64,000 bases of DNA from contig NZ_JACCCO010000002.1 in NCBI RefSeq assembly GCF_013409935.1, forward strand, positions 992,001 to 1,056,000, written 5' to 3'. Shown here piece after piece: positions 16,270 through 29,109 of the stretch. Position 1 is the first letter of the stretch. Every line of letters begins with the position of its first letter. This DNA comes from Streptosporangium sandarakinum. Its GTDB lineage: Bacteria; Actinomycetota; Actinomycetes; Streptosporangiales; Streptosporangiaceae. The position numbers and the translations under genes are program-made. A model generated the notes under the pieces. That model was not told where the DNA came from and made no database searches. It was given only the letters and a program-made list of their open reading frames with translations.

Positions 16270-17579
16270 TCGTGCCCCTCCCCCCGGCCCTCCCCCGTGT
16301 CCTCACCCGTTCGGCACCCCGGCTTCTCCCCCGCGCGGCGACCCGGTTTCTCACCCGTGCGGCGACCGGGTCACCACTCCGGTGGAAGCCGCGGGTCCCG
16401 TCCCGGCGGGCGTTCCGGTCCGGCGTGCTCGGGGCGCTCCTGCTCCCCCTCGCGCTGCTTCCCGGCGCCGGATGGCGGACCGGCGCGCAGGCGGCGGCCG
16501 CCCCGCAGGCGCCGGCCGCGCCGTGCGGCACGCCGTACCGGATCGATCAGGCCATGCCGAACGGCGCGCGCTGGCAGATGTGCTGGGAGATGCGCAACGT
16601 CGAGGGGCTGACGCTGACCAAGGTCGCCTACACCCCCAGGGGCAGCCGGGCGGTCAGCGTGCTGCGCACCGCCGCGCTGGCCCAGATCCACGTGCCCTAC
16701 GACAGCGGCACCCCGCGCTACCACGACATCGGCGCCCTCGGCGCCACCGCCATCCCGTTGCAGGCCGTCGACTGCCCCGGCGGCGCGCGGCGCGGGCAGT
16801 TCGTCTGCGTGACGACCCGGCCGCGTGGCCACGCCTACCTGAAGGGCGGCGACGGCGAGCCGGCCAGGACGGCCCAGGGGCGCGAGCTGGTGGTGTTCTC
16901 CGCCTTCCAGGTCGGCTGGTACACCTACCTCGTCGAGTGGGGCTTCTCCGACGACGGCGCGATCACCCCCCGGGTGGGCGCGACCGGCTCGCTGTCGGGG
17001 TTCACCACCACCCCCGAGCACGGCTGGCCCATCGGGGTGGGCCGCGCGACGTTCGAGGAGAGCCACAGCCACAACATCTTCTGGCGCCTCGACTTCGACA
17101 TCCAGGGCAAGCAGGACGACGTCGTCGAGCAGTACGACTTCTCCGGGTCCGGCACGGCCAAGCGGAAGATCTCCCACACCACGTTCACCCGGGAGGGCAA
17201 GGCCGTCAACAGCCCGATGCGCTGGTGGCGCGTGGTCGATCCCCGGGTCCGCAACGCCGACGGGCACCCCGTCTCCTGGGAGATCAACAACTCCGAGAGC
17301 TCCCAGTACCGCGGCCCGGCGAACGAGAAGTTCACCCAGGCCGACATCTACGTGACCCAGTACCGCGCCTGCGAGCGACTGGCGACCACCAACCCCTCGC
17401 CCGGCTGCGCCACGTCCGTGGACCGCTACGTCAACGGAGAGCGGATCACCGACCCGGTGGTCTGGGTCAACGTCGACTTCCACCACGTCGCCCGTGACGA
17501 GGACGGCGACACCATGCCGACCCACTGGCAGGGGTTCCGCATCACACCTCGCGACGTGACGGCCAAGAACCCCTACTGA
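16263..17579 (+). CDS. Divergent copper amine oxidase-like secreted protein
   Basis: A 438-residue protein; the ATG at 16263 overlaps the upstream stop, giving translational coupling. A long N-terminal stretch with degenerate L-T/P-R repeats precedes a signal peptide (SGVLGALLLPLALLPGAG). The catalytic-domain landmarks of copper amine oxidases are recognisable: DSGTPRYHDIGALGA (catalytic Asp region), VGWYTYLVEWGFSDDGAI (cofactor region), SHSHNIFWRLDFDI (HxH copper ligands) and DTMPTHWQGFRITPRD (third His). The TPQ motif is W-Y-T-Y instead of N-Y-D/E-Y: the Tyr (residue 220) is kept, both neighbours are changed. Oxidase activity is therefore uncertain. Confidence 0.75.
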   Translation: MVIVPLPPALPRVLTRSAPRLLPRAATRFLTRAATGSPLRWKPRVPSRRAFRSGVLGALLLPLALLPGAGWRTGAQAAAAPQAPAAPCGTPYRIDQAMPNGARWQMCWEMRNVEGLTLTKVAYTPRGSRAVSVLRTAALAQIHVPYDSGTPRYHDIGALGATAIPLQAVDCPGGARRGQFVCVTTRPRGHAYLKGGDGEPARTAQGRELVVFSAFQVGWYTYLVEWGFSDDGAITPRVGATGSLSGFTTTPEHGWPIGVGRATFEESHSHNIFWRLDFDIQGKQDDVVEQYDFSGSGTAKRKISHTTFTREGKAVNSPMRWWRVVDPRVRNADGHPVSWEINNSESSQYRGPANEKFTQADIYVTQYRACERLATTNPSPGCATSVDRYVNGERITDPVVWVNVDFHHVARDEDGDTMPTHWQGFRITPRDVTAKNPY

Positions 17580-17597
17580 ACCCCATGGCCCGGGACG

Positions 17598-18587
17598 TCA
17601 GCCGACGGTGCGGCCGTGGCGGTCTCGGGCCTTGAGCCGGACGGTGGGCATCACGGGCGCCGGGAGCGGATCTTCGTCGCAGCCGTCCACCGTGCCGAAG
17701 CGGCGGTCGCCCCGCATCCACTCGTCGCGGGCCCGGACGATCTCCTCGTGGGTGCGTCCCACGAAGTTCCACCACATCACCAGCGGCTCCTCGAACGGCT
17801 CACCGCCGAGCAGGAACAGCCTGGTCTCCCCCGCGGTCTCGGCCGCCTCGATGGAGACCTCGGAGCGGCCCCGCCCGAGATAGAGCAGCGAGCCGGGCTC
17901 CAGGGCCGTGCCGGCGACGGTCGCGGCGCCGGACATGACCAGGACGGCGTTCTCGAACGCCGGGTCCAGCGGGAGCCGGTGCCGTCCGCCGGTGGGCAGC
18001 AGCACCTCCGCGCCGACCAGCGGGCTGTGCACCCGCGCGGGTGACCGTACACCGCCCAGTTCGCCCGCCACGACGGTGACGGTCGCGTCTCCGTCGCGCA
18101 GCGTCGGCAGGGCGGGGTGGTGCTCGAAGCGGGCCTCGCCGTGGCGGGCGTCCTCCGGCAGCGCGATCCACAACTGAAGCCCGTGCATGACCGGCGGGTG
18201 GTCCGGCGGCGACTGCTCGGAGTGGGCGATGCCGTGGCCCGCCGTCATCAGGTTGAGCTGTCCCGGTGTGATCGGCTGGGCGCTGCCGAGGCTGTCACGG
18301 TGCATGATCTCGCCCTCGACCAGCCAGGTGACGGTCTGCAGGCCGGTGTGCGGGTGCGGCGCGATCTGCATGCCGGGCCGGCCGGCGACGTCGTCCGGGC
18401 CGAAGTGGTCGACGAAGCACCAGGCGCCCACCATGCGGCGCGGACGCTGCGGCAGCAGCCGCCGCACCGTGGTGTAGCGGCCCAGCGGCACATCGTGCCC
18501 GGGGAGGAGGACGCTCTCCGGCTCGGGCACCTCGGCGACCGCGCAGCCGTACACCGCCTGGTCCGCGTCTCGACCGGGATCGCTCAT
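17598..18587 (-). CDS. Pirin-family protein
   Basis: A 329-residue bicupin. The N-terminal cupin holds the pirin metal site (IAPHPHTGLQTVTWLVEGEI, then HRDS and TAGHGIAHSEQ), and the C-terminal pirin_C domain ends FEEPLVMWWNFVGR. The ATG at 18587 follows the GNAT stop by one base, so the two genes are coupled. Pirins bind iron or other metals; some have quercetinase activity, others modulate transcription factors. The second pirin, YceI and MarR next door suggest a redox or xenobiotic stress locus. Confidence 0.88.
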   Translation of the reverse strand: MSDPGRDADQAVYGCAVAEVPEPESVLLPGHDVPLGRYTTVRRLLPQRPRRMVGAWCFVDHFGPDDVAGRPGMQIAPHPHTGLQTVTWLVEGEIMHRDSLGSAQPITPGQLNLMTAGHGIAHSEQSPPDHPPVMHGLQLWIALPEDARHGEARFEHHPALPTLRDGDATVTVVAGELGGVRSPARVHSPLVGAEVLLPTGGRHRLPLDPAFENAVLVMSGAATVAGTALEPGSLLYLGRGRSEVSIEAAETAGETRLFLLGGEPFEEPLVMWWNFVGRTHEEIVRARDEWMRGDRRFGTVDGCDEDPLPAPVMPTVRLKARDRHGRTVG

Positions 18588-18588
18588 C

Positions 18589-18960
18589 TCAGGCTCCGGT
18601 TCTTCCGGCTGTGGGGTCGGATTCGCCGGCGGGGAGGCCGAAACGGGCCCGCTGGTTTCCGGGCACGAGGTCCAGATAGTCCGGGTGGCGCTCGATGTAG
18701 CGGCGGACGAAGGGGCAGAACGGCAGCACCGACAGCCCGGCGGCGCGGGTGGCGTCGAGGGCGCCGCGCACCAGGATCGAGCCCAGGCCGCGCCCTTCGA
18801 AGCGCGGGTCCACCTCCGTGTGGGTGAAGGACCGCCTGTCCCCGGCCCGCCGGTACTCGGCGAACCCGGCGACCTCCCCGTCCACGACGACCTCGAAGCG
18901 GCTCGCCTCGGGGTTGTCGACGACACGTGGCTCTGTCTGCTCCATGTTCACGATGTTCAC
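18589..18960 (-). CDS. GNAT-like acetyltransferase (YidJ/Gcn5-related)
   Basis: A 123-residue protein of the short N-acetyltransferase group: FEVVVDGEVAGFAEYR, FTHTEVDPRFEGRGLGSILV (acetyl-CoA pyrophosphate loop G-R-G-L-G), and C-terminal LSVLPFCPFVRRYIERHPDY, typical of the YidJ-like subfamily. GTG at 18960 has AGGAG about 4 nt before it; GTG at 18951 and ATG at 18945 are alternatives. The target is unknown. It is first of a two-gene operon with the pirin. Confidence 0.83.
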   Translation of the reverse strand: MNIVNMEQTEPRVVDNPEASRFEVVVDGEVAGFAEYRRAGDRRSFTHTEVDPRFEGRGLGSILVRGALDATRAAGLSVLPFCPFVRRYIERHPDYLDLVPGNQRARFGLPAGESDPTAGRTGA

Positions 18961-19116
18961 GGCTCTCCTGCTCGGTGTTCGCTCATCATCTCGCTCCGTC
19001 CCGCGCGCCGCGATCCGGGACCGGCCGGATCGGGGCCGGCGGCCCCGGGTCCGGTCGTTCCGGCGGCTCAGGCGCCCGGCGACTCAGGTGCCCGGCGGCT
19101 CGGGCACCCAGGAGGC

Positions 19117-19884
19117 TCAGGCGGCGAGGGCCGCGTGCATCTCCCACACCAGGATCTCCGCGGGCTCCACGGCCGTGACCCGCTGCCCGCCGGTCGCGGT
19201 GAAGCGGACGGCGTCGCCCTCGCCGAGGGTGCCGGCGCCCTCAAGGGTGACCGTGCCCCTGGGCACGAACAGGTGCAGGAACGGCGCCTCGGGGAGCTCC
19301 ACGCTCCGGCCGGGCTCCAGGCGGGCGGCGTGCAGGGCGGCGTAGCGGTTCTTGATGCGGATGGCCGAGGCGCCGTCGTGCTCGGGCATGCCCGAGGCGA
19401 CCGGCACCAGGCCGCCGGCCAGCAGCTCGCTCTCGATCTCCAGCTGCTCGTAGCCGGGGACGATGCCGGGCTCGTCGGGCACCACCCACATCTGCACGAA
19501 GTGCACCGGCTCGTCGTGGACGTCACCGGAGATCCGCCAGGAGTCGTTCTTCTCCGAGTGCAGGATGCCGGTGCCCGCGCTCATCCGCTGGGCCAGCCCC
19601 GGGTAGATGACGCCGTTGTGCCCCTCGGAGTCCTGGTGGACGAGGGAGCCGCGCAGCACCCAGGTGACGATCTCCATGTCGCGGTGCGGGTGGGTGTCGA
19701 ACCCGGTGCCCGGGCGCACGATGTCGTCGTTGTTGACCAGCAGCACCCCGTGGTGGGTGTTGGCGTCGTCGTAGTGGCCGCCGAAGGAGAACGAGTGCTT
19801 GGAGTCCAGCCAGCCGATCTTGGTGGCGAACCGCTCATCGGCGCGGCGGATGTCCACGGCCGGGGTGGGCAGGGTGGTGGTCAT
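19117..19884 (-). CDS. Pirin-family bicupin (YhhW-like)
   Basis: A 255-residue protein distinct from the neighbouring pirin. Metal-site motifs: FDTHPHRDMEIVTWVLRGSL, then VHQDSEGH and MSAGTGILHSEKN. The C-terminal cupin is shorter (LHLFVPRGTVTLEG) as in YhhW-like quercetin 2,3-dioxygenase relatives. It is on the same strand as, and downstream of, YceI with a 175-nt gap, so it may share the MarR-controlled promoter. Confidence 0.87.
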   Translation of the reverse strand: MTTTLPTPAVDIRRADERFATKIGWLDSKHSFSFGGHYDDANTHHGVLLVNNDDIVRPGTGFDTHPHRDMEIVTWVLRGSLVHQDSEGHNGVIYPGLAQRMSAGTGILHSEKNDSWRISGDVHDEPVHFVQMWVVPDEPGIVPGYEQLEIESELLAGGLVPVASGMPEHDGASAIRIKNRYAALHAARLEPGRSVELPEAPFLHLFVPRGTVTLEGAGTLGEGDAVRFTATGGQRVTAVEPAEILVWEMHAALAA

Positions 19885-20059
19885 GGTTTCCCCTTTCCGG
19901 GACGGAGTGTGCTGCTGATCTCGGACGATTCGGTGGGATACGGCGGGCGCCGTACGGTTCTCCGGGGCACCCGTACGCCGGGCGTCACGGAGTTCACCGG
20001 TCCCGGACGGCCTGCCGGGGTACGGCGGGCGGCGGGGGGTGCTCCGGGGCGCCGGGTCG

Positions 20060-20620
20060 TCAGGCGTTCTTGATCGCGGAGACCTCGAACTCCAGGACGA
20101 TCTTCTCGCCGACCAGCACGCCGCCGGTCTCCAGGGCGGCGTTCCAGGTGACGCCGTAGTCCTTGCGGTTGATCGTCACGGAGCCCTCGAAGCCGACGCG
20201 CAGGTTGCCGAACGGGTCGGCCGCCGTGCCCTCGTAGGTGAAGGGGATCGTCACCTGGTTGGTGACGCCCTTGATGGTGAGGTCGCCGGTCAGGTCGAAC
20301 TCGGTCTCGCCGGTCTGGCGGACGGCGGTGGAGACGAAGGTGATCTCCGGGTGGTCGTCCATGGCCAGGAAGTCGTTGCCGCGCAGGTGCTCGTCGCGCT
20401 GGGCGTTGCGGGTGTCGATGCTGGCGGCCTTGATGACGACCCTGGCGGACGAGGCGGCCGGGTCGTCGCCGTTGATGACGGCGGTGCCCTCGAACTCGTT
20501 GAACGCGCCGCGGACCTTCGTCACCATCGCGTGCCGGGCGACGAACCCGATGCGGGTGTGGGCCGGGTCGATGGTGTAGGTGCCGGTGAGCTTGGCGAAC
20601 TCGGTGGCGGTGACGGTCAT
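20060..20620 (-). CDS. YceI-family lipid-binding-like protein
   Basis: A 186-residue protein; the ATG at 20620 has AAGGAGAG in place. The YceI lipocalin-like fold is clear: GTYTIDPAHTRIGFVARHAMVTKVRGAF at the N-terminus, then GNDFLAMDDHPEITF and GDLTIKGVTNQVTIPF. No signal peptide, so this is the cytoplasmic actinobacterial form. Related proteins bind polyprenyl chains; the physiological role is unclear. The gene is divergent from marR, with three identical operator boxes between them. Confidence 0.9.
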   Translation of the reverse strand: MTVTATEFAKLTGTYTIDPAHTRIGFVARHAMVTKVRGAFNEFEGTAVINGDDPAASSARVVIKAASIDTRNAQRDEHLRGNDFLAMDDHPEITFVSTAVRQTGETEFDLTGDLTIKGVTNQVTIPFTYEGTAADPFGNLRVGFEGSVTINRKDYGVTWNAALETGGVLVGEKIVLEFEVSAIKNA

Positions 20621-20653
20621 GACGCTCTCCTTCGCGATCTGCCATCCGGTTGG

Positions 20654-20724
20654 ATGACGTGTCATTCACACGCCCACAACGTACATGACACGTCATTCAT
20701 TCCGCAATTCCGATGACGTGTCAT
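20654..20724. promoter_or_regulatory. Three identical operators in the yceI-marR intergenic region
   Basis: ATGACGTGTCAT at 20654-20665, its reverse complement ATGACACGTCAT at 20685-20696, and ATGACGTGTCAT at 20713-20724. Spacings are 31 and 28 bp, roughly three helical turns each, so dimers would lie on nearly the same face. The outer boxes sit close to each gene's start. They are almost certainly sites for the divergent MarR protein. Confidence 0.85.
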
Positions 20725-20746
20725 CCACTTGGGTAGGGTGGGAGGC

Positions 20747-21229
20747 ATGGAAAGCCCCAGATGGCTCCGCGAGGAGGAGCAGCGCGCCTGGCGGGCGTAC
20801 ATACGGATGCACGGGCAGCTGACCGCCCTGCTCAACCGGCAGTTGCAGGCCGACTCCGGCCTCTCCCTGGCCGACTACGGAGTGCTCGTCGAGCTCACCG
20901 ACACCCCGGACGGGCGGCTGCGTCCCTTCGAGCTCCAGCGCGAGCTGCAGTGGGAGCAGAGCCGCCTGTCGCACCACCTGACCCGGATGCAGCGCCGCGG
21001 CCTGATCAGCCGCGAGGAGTGCCCCGAGGACGGCCGGGGGGCGTTCGTCGTGCTCACCGACGCCGGCCGCGAGGCCATCACCGCCGCGGCCCCCGGGCAC
21101 GTCGAGGCGGTCCGGAGCCTGTTCTTCGAAGGGCTCACCCCCGAGCAGGTCGCCGCGCTCGAACGGCTGTCGACCCAGGTGACGGCCAGGATCGAGACCG
21201 CGGCCGGTGACTGCTCCGACCCCGCCTGA
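20747..21229 (+). CDS. MarR-family regulator
   Basis: A 160-residue winged-helix repressor: FELQRELQWEQSRLSHHLTRMQRRGLI for the recognition region and a wing with EDGRGAFVVLTDAGREAI. The ATG at 20747 gives an N-terminus (MESPRWLREEEQRAWRAYIR) typical of the family; an earlier GTG at 20729 is less likely. It probably represses itself and yceI (and perhaps the pirin gene behind it) through the three boxes at 20654-20724. Confidence 0.88.
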   Translation: MESPRWLREEEQRAWRAYIRMHGQLTALLNRQLQADSGLSLADYGVLVELTDTPDGRLRPFELQRELQWEQSRLSHHLTRMQRRGLISREECPEDGRGAFVVLTDAGREAITAAAPGHVEAVRSLFFEGLTPEQVAALERLSTQVTARIETAAGDCSDPA

Positions 21230-21587
21230 GGGCGCCGGCCGTACCCCCCGGCGGCGCCGACCGTACCTCGGTGGCGTCGCCGGCCGTACCTTCCAGCGGC
21301 GGCCGTACCTCGGTGGCGTCGCCCTCCGGACGGCCGACATGGCGAAGTGCGCGGCGGAAAACCGGGAAGTACGCGGTGGACGTCGGGAAGGGCGCGGCGG
21401 GTTTTGCAGGTGGCGTCCGCCGGGTGGGACGCTACGACCAGGCAGTGGGCAGCCGGCAACGGACGAACGGATTTCCCCGCCTGCGTCTCCTACGTTTTCA
21501 TGGCACGCATGGTGATAGCGGACACGGGCATGGGTTGAGGTGCCCGGGGAGGGCAGGGTAGGGGACACCGAGTTACGGGAGTGATCC
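21230..21587. other. 358-nt region before glgB with short repeats
   Basis: Contains a 21-bp exact direct repeat (21261-21281 and 21303-21323) and further GGCCGTACC repeats, followed by an AT-richer stretch that presumably holds the glgB promoter. No coding sequence is supported. Confidence 0.5.
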
Positions 21588-24059
21588 ATGAACGCGCACC
21601 TGGACCTGAACCGCCTGGCGGGAGGGGCACACCACGACCCGCATTCGATCCTCGGGGCGCATCCCGGGCCGAAAGGCGTGACGGTCCGGGCACTGCGTCC
21701 CCTGGCGCAGAAGGTCCAGCTCGTGCTGGACGACCAGGTCCACGACATGGAGCACGTGGCGTACGGGGTCTTCGAGGTGATGATCCCCGGGCTGGACAAG
21801 GTCCCGGACTACCGGTTCCGGGTCTCCTACGCCGGGGCCGAGCCGTACGAGATGTCCGATCCCTACCGGCACTGGCCCACGCTGGGCGAGGTGGATCTGC
21901 ACCTGATCGGCGAGGGGCGCCACGAACGGCTGTGGGAGGTGCTCGGCGCCCGGGTGATGCGGCACGAGGACACCGACGGCGTGGCCTTCGCCGTGTGGGC
22001 GCCGAACGCGCGGGGCGTCCGGGTGATCGGCGACTTCAACCACTGGGACGGCTCGGGCCACCCGATGCGGTCGCTGGGCTCCTCGGGGGTGTGGGAGCTG
22101 TTCGTCCCGGGCCTGGAAGAGGGCGAGCGGTACAAGTTCTCCGTCCTGGGCGCCGACAGCGTCTGGCGGGCCAAGGCCGACCCGATGGCCCGGCGCACGG
22201 AGGTGCCGCCCGCGACGGCCTCGGTGGTCGACGCCTCGTGCCACGAGTGGCAGGACGCCGAGTGGATGCGCCGCCGGGCCGAGCGCGTCGCGGTGAAGGA
22301 GCCGATGAGCGTCTACGAGGTGCACCTCGGGTCGTGGCGGCCGGGCCTGTCCTACCGGGAGCTGGCCACCGAGCTGGTCGATTACGTGGTGGACATGGGC
22401 TTCACGCACGTGGAGTTCATGCCGGTGGCCGAGCACCCGTTCGGCGGCTCGTGGGGCTACCAGGTGACGTCCTACTACGCGCCGACCTCCCGGTTCGGCA
22501 CGCCCGACGAGTTCCGCCACCTGGTCGACAGCCTGCACCGGGCGGGCATCGGGGTCCTGGTCGACTGGGTGCCCGCGCACTTCCCGAAGGACGAGTGGGC
22601 GCTGGCGCGGTTCGACGGGACGCCGCTGTACGAGCACGGCGACCCGCGCAGGGGCGAGCACCCCGACTGGGGCACCTACGTCTTCGACTTCGGCCGCCGG
22701 GAGGTGCGCAACTTCCTGGTCGCCAACGCGCTGTACTGGCTGCGCGAGTTCCACATCGACGGGCTGCGGGTGGACGCGGTCGCCTCCATGCTCTACCTCG
22801 ACTACTCGCGACGCGAGGGCGAGTGGACGCCCAACCAGTACGGCGGGCGGGAGAACCTCGACGCGGTGGAGTTCCTCAAGGAGATGAACGCGGTCGTCTA
22901 CCGCGACCAGCCGGGGATCGTCACCGTCGCCGAGGAGTCGACGGCCTGGCCCGGCGTCTCGCGGCCGGCGCACCTGGGCGGCCTCGGGTTCGGGTTCAAG
23001 TGGAACATGGGCTGGATGCACGACAGCCTCGCCTACCTGGCGCACGAGCCGGTCTTCCGGCAGTACCACCACCACCAGATGACGTTCTCCCTGATGTACG
23101 CCTACTCGGAGAACTTCGTGCTGCCGCTGTCGCACGACGAGGTGGTCCACGGCAAGGGATCGCTGCTCGGCAAGATGCCCGGCGACGAGTGGCAGCGGTT
23201 CGCCAACCTGCGCGCGCTGTTCGCCTACATGTGGGCCCACCCCGGCAAGCAGTTGCTGTTCATGGGCGGGGAGTTCGGCCAGGGCTCGGAGTGGTCGGAG
23301 ACGCGCGGGCTCGACTGGTGGGTGCTCGACTTCGACCTGCACCGGGGCGTGCAGCGGCTGGTGCGCGACCTGAACCGCGTCTACCGGGAGACCCCGGCGC
23401 TGTGGACGCAGGACATCTCCCCGGACGGCTTCCGCTGGATCGACGCCGACGACGCGCAGGGCAACGTGCTGTCGTTCCTGCGCCTGGCGCCCGACGGCTC
23501 GGCCGTCGCCTGCGTGGTCAACTTCTCCGGCGCGCCGCACGAGGACTACCGCCTCGGCCTGCCGTGGGGAGGCGCGTGGGAGGAGGTGCTCAACACCGAC
23601 GCCTACGACTACGCGGGCAGCGGCGTGGGGAACTTCGGCACGGTGGAGGCGGTCGAGGAGTCCTGGCACGGCCAGCCGCACTCCGCCCGGCTGCGCGTCC
23701 CGCCGCTGGGCGCCGTCTGGCTCCGGCACGCCGGGGAGCGCGTCGAGGACCCGGCCACCGAGGCCGCGGCCGCGCTGACCGCGGCGGCGGCCGTGGTGGA
23801 GGAGGTGGCCGAGGAGGTCCTGGCCGAGGAGGGCGCCGGCGACGTCCCGCCCCCGGACGCGGAGCCGATGGTGACGGAGACCGTCGTGGAGTCGGCGGCG
23901 CCGGAGACCGTTGTGGGGCCGGTGGCTTCGGCGACCGTCGTGGAGTCGGCGGCGTCGGAGACCGTGGCGGTCACCGGGGGCGGCGAGGGCATGGCCACCG
24001 AGCCGTCGGAAGGGGTCCCGGGCTCGGGCGGCTCCGGCCGCTCCGACAGCGGCCGGTAA
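21588..24059 (+). CDS. glgB: 1,4-alpha-glucan branching enzyme
   Basis: An 823-residue GH13 enzyme that makes alpha-1,6 branches in glycogen or GlgE-made glucan. N-terminal segment ([16 protein letters not shown]), CBM48 ([13 protein letters not shown]), then the TIM barrel with region [16 protein letters not shown] (nucleophile Asp396), region III TVAEEST (Glu449-450) and region [14 protein letters not shown] (Asp517). Normal enzymes end near residue 720 (LGAVWLRH); this one adds about 105 residues rich in Ala, Val and Glu with TVVESAA-type repeats, probably disordered. It works with the maltokinase at the window's left edge but is separated from it by 20.6 kb, against the usual linkage. Confidence 0.95.
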   Translation: MNAHLDLNRLAGGAHHDPHSILGAHPGPKGVTVRALRPLAQKVQLVLDDQVHDMEHVAYGVFEVMIPGLDKVPDYRFRVSYAGAEPYEMSDPYRHWPTLGEVDLHLIGEGRHERLWEVLGARVMRHEDTDGVAFAVWAPNARGVRVIGDFNHWDGSGHPMRSLGSSGVWELFVPGLEEGERYKFSVLGADSVWRAKADPMARRTEVPPATASVVDASCHEWQDAEWMRRRAERVAVKEPMSVYEVHLGSWRPGLSYRELATELVDYVVDMGFTHVEFMPVAEHPFGGSWGYQVTSYYAPTSRFGTPDEFRHLVDSLHRAGIGVLVDWVPAHFPKDEWALARFDGTPLYEHGDPRRGEHPDWGTYVFDFGRREVRNFLVANALYWLREFHIDGLRVDAVASMLYLDYSRREGEWTPNQYGGRENLDAVEFLKEMNAVVYRDQPGIVTVAEESTAWPGVSRPAHLGGLGFGFKWNMGWMHDSLAYLAHEPVFRQYHHHQMTFSLMYAYSENFVLPLSHDEVVHGKGSLLGKMPGDEWQRFANLRALFAYMWAHPGKQLLFMGGEFGQGSEWSETRGLDWWVLDFDLHRGVQRLVRDLNRVYRETPALWTQDISPDGFRWIDADDAQGNVLSFLRLAPDGSAVACVVNFSGAPHEDYRLGLPWGGAWEEVLNTDAYDYAGSGVGNFGTVEAVEESWHGQPHSARLRVPPLGAVWLRHAGERVEDPATEAAAALTAAAAVVEEVAEEVLAEEGAGDVPPPDAEPMVTETVVESAAPETVVGPVASATVVESAASETVAVTGGGEGMATEPSEGVPGSGGSGRSDSGR

Positions 24060-24118
24060 GTTTTTCCGACTGTCTTTTCACCGCCCTACGGCGGCCCCGG
24101 CCGCCGCGCCGCGCCGCG

Positions 24119-24153
24119 AACGGGCCGGTCACACGCGTTGTGGCCGGCCCGTT
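24119..24153 (+). terminator. Hairpin terminator after glgB
   Basis: Arms 24119-24132 and 24140-24153 pair over 14 bp with one G-U and a 7-nt loop, 60 nt after the stop. A T-rich stretch lies nearer the stop (24060-24066). Confidence 0.65.
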
Positions 24154-24211
24154 CGCCGTTTCCGGGCCGCCCCGGCGGGCCGCAGCCGGTCACACGGCCG
24201 CGAACAAGGCA

Positions 24212-24267
24212 TTGACCCCGGGACAACGGGAACCTACGCTCGGTTAATCAATAGGAAACTTTCCTAT
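24212..24267 (+). promoter_or_regulatory. Chitinase promoter and palindromic operator
   Basis: -35 TTGACC (24212-24217), 17-nt spacer, -10 TACGCT (24235-24240). The perfect palindrome ATAGGAAA-C-TTTCCTAT (24251-24267) lies just past the expected transcription start, where a bound repressor would block the gene. It probably mediates chitin or carbon control; the regulator is not in this window. Confidence 0.75.
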
Positions 24268-24306
24268 ATTTACGGGGGCTAGGAACTCTCTGACCTGGAG
24301 TGACCC

Positions 24307-25908
<1,602 letters not shown>

Positions 25909-26082
25909 AGTTTCGCTCGCTCGGCCCTCCGTGCGCTCAAGGCCGCGGGGGGTCGAGCCATGTCCGGGCCCGGTCCGCCGCGCGCGTCGCCGCGGAAGCG
26001 CGCCTCGTGGTAGCCCCGCACGGCGTGACGGGTCCGCTCCGGGGTGTCGGTGGTCATTGCGCCGTCCGTTCCGGCCGGAGTG

Positions 26083-26646
26083 TCAGTGGTCATCGCGCTG
26101 TCCGTTCCGGCGGAGGTGGGCGGAGAGGCGGATCTGGTTGTCGGCCAGCCGCAGGCAGAGGTCGCGGAAGACGACCAGCTCCTCGGGCGTGAATCCGCGG
26201 AACATCGCCCGCATGGCCGCCTGCGTGGGCTTACGGAAGGCGTCCAGCCAGGCCCGTCCGGCGGGCGTGATCTCGGCGAGGACCGAACGCCGGTCCGCCT
26301 CGTCGGGGACCCGGCGGACCAGGCCGTCGCGTTCCAGCGTGTCCACCAGCCCGGTGACGTTGCGCGAGCTGACCCCGGCGGCTCGGGCGAGCTCGCCGAT
26401 GCTGAGCCCTCGCTCCTCGCCGTCCAGGCGGATCAGCACGTCGAGCGCGCCCGCGCTGAGCCCCCGGCCCTCGGAGCCGTGGGAGCGCATCCGCTCGACG
26501 GCGCGGTGGGCGGTGCGGACGGCCGCGGCCGCCTCGAAGGTGAGCGGATCACCGCCGTCGGTGACGAACCGGGCCATGGTGGCCCTGACCCGGGGGTCGT
26601 AGTGGAAACCGGCTGGATCGACCTCGAAATTATGTACGTCATTCAT
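26083..26646 (-). CDS. MarR-family regulator
   Basis: A 187-residue winged-helix protein. The ATG at 26646 is preferred; an in-frame extension to 26742 is not family-like. DNA-binding region: LSIGELARAAGVSSRNVTGLVDTLERDGLVRR, then the wing PDEADRRSVLAEITPAG. The N-terminal half is longer than usual (DPAGFHYDPRVRATMARF). The target is not obvious: it lies between the chitinase and a subtilase gene, and is divergent from the latter across 321 nt. Confidence 0.87.
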   Translation of the reverse strand: MNDVHNFEVDPAGFHYDPRVRATMARFVTDGGDPLTFEAAAAVRTAHRAVERMRSHGSEGRGLSAGALDVLIRLDGEERGLSIGELARAAGVSSRNVTGLVDTLERDGLVRRVPDEADRRSVLAEITPAGRAWLDAFRKPTQAAMRAMFRGFTPEELVVFRDLCLRLADNQIRLSAHLRRNGQRDDH

Positions 26647-26649
26647 AAT
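26629..26649. promoter_or_regulatory. Possible autoregulatory dyad at the marR start
   Basis: ATTATG-N9-CATAAT overlaps the start codon of the MarR gene, in an AT-rich patch that stands out from the surroundings. It is a weak candidate for a self-operator. Confidence 0.35.
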
Positions 26650-26967
26650 GAAAAAATAGATTAGTACATGCTTCCATAAATGATCAACCGGACGCCCCGG
26701 GCTACCGCGCCGCCCCTTGCCCCGGCCGGTGCGCCATCCCACGCTCGGGGGCCCCGCGCCGTCTCACACTCGGGAATCCCGCGGCATCTCACGTCCGGAG
26801 ACCCCGTGCCGTTCCCAACCCGGGCCTCCTCCCACGCCGCCCCACGCCCGGGACCGCCCGCTCCTGAACGCGACCTGAGAAGATCCGGAAATCCGCCGCG
26901 AAGGTATTCACCGGAGGCGAGACGCTCCCTAGACTCCGAATCGCCCGTTTCATCCCCCGGAGGACGT
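26647..26967. repeat. 321-nt gap with 25-bp degenerate tandem repeat
   Basis: Imperfect 25-bp units at 26734-26758, 26759-26783 and 26784-26808, with a fourth eroded copy after. They share ctcac and cgggg..cccg cores. The region separates the divergent marR and subtilase genes; the promoters must lie on either side of the array. Confidence 0.6.
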
Positions 26968-29079
<2,112 letters not shown>

Positions 29080-29109
29080 GTAGCTTTTTGGTCGCCTAGG
29101 GTGTTAGCC

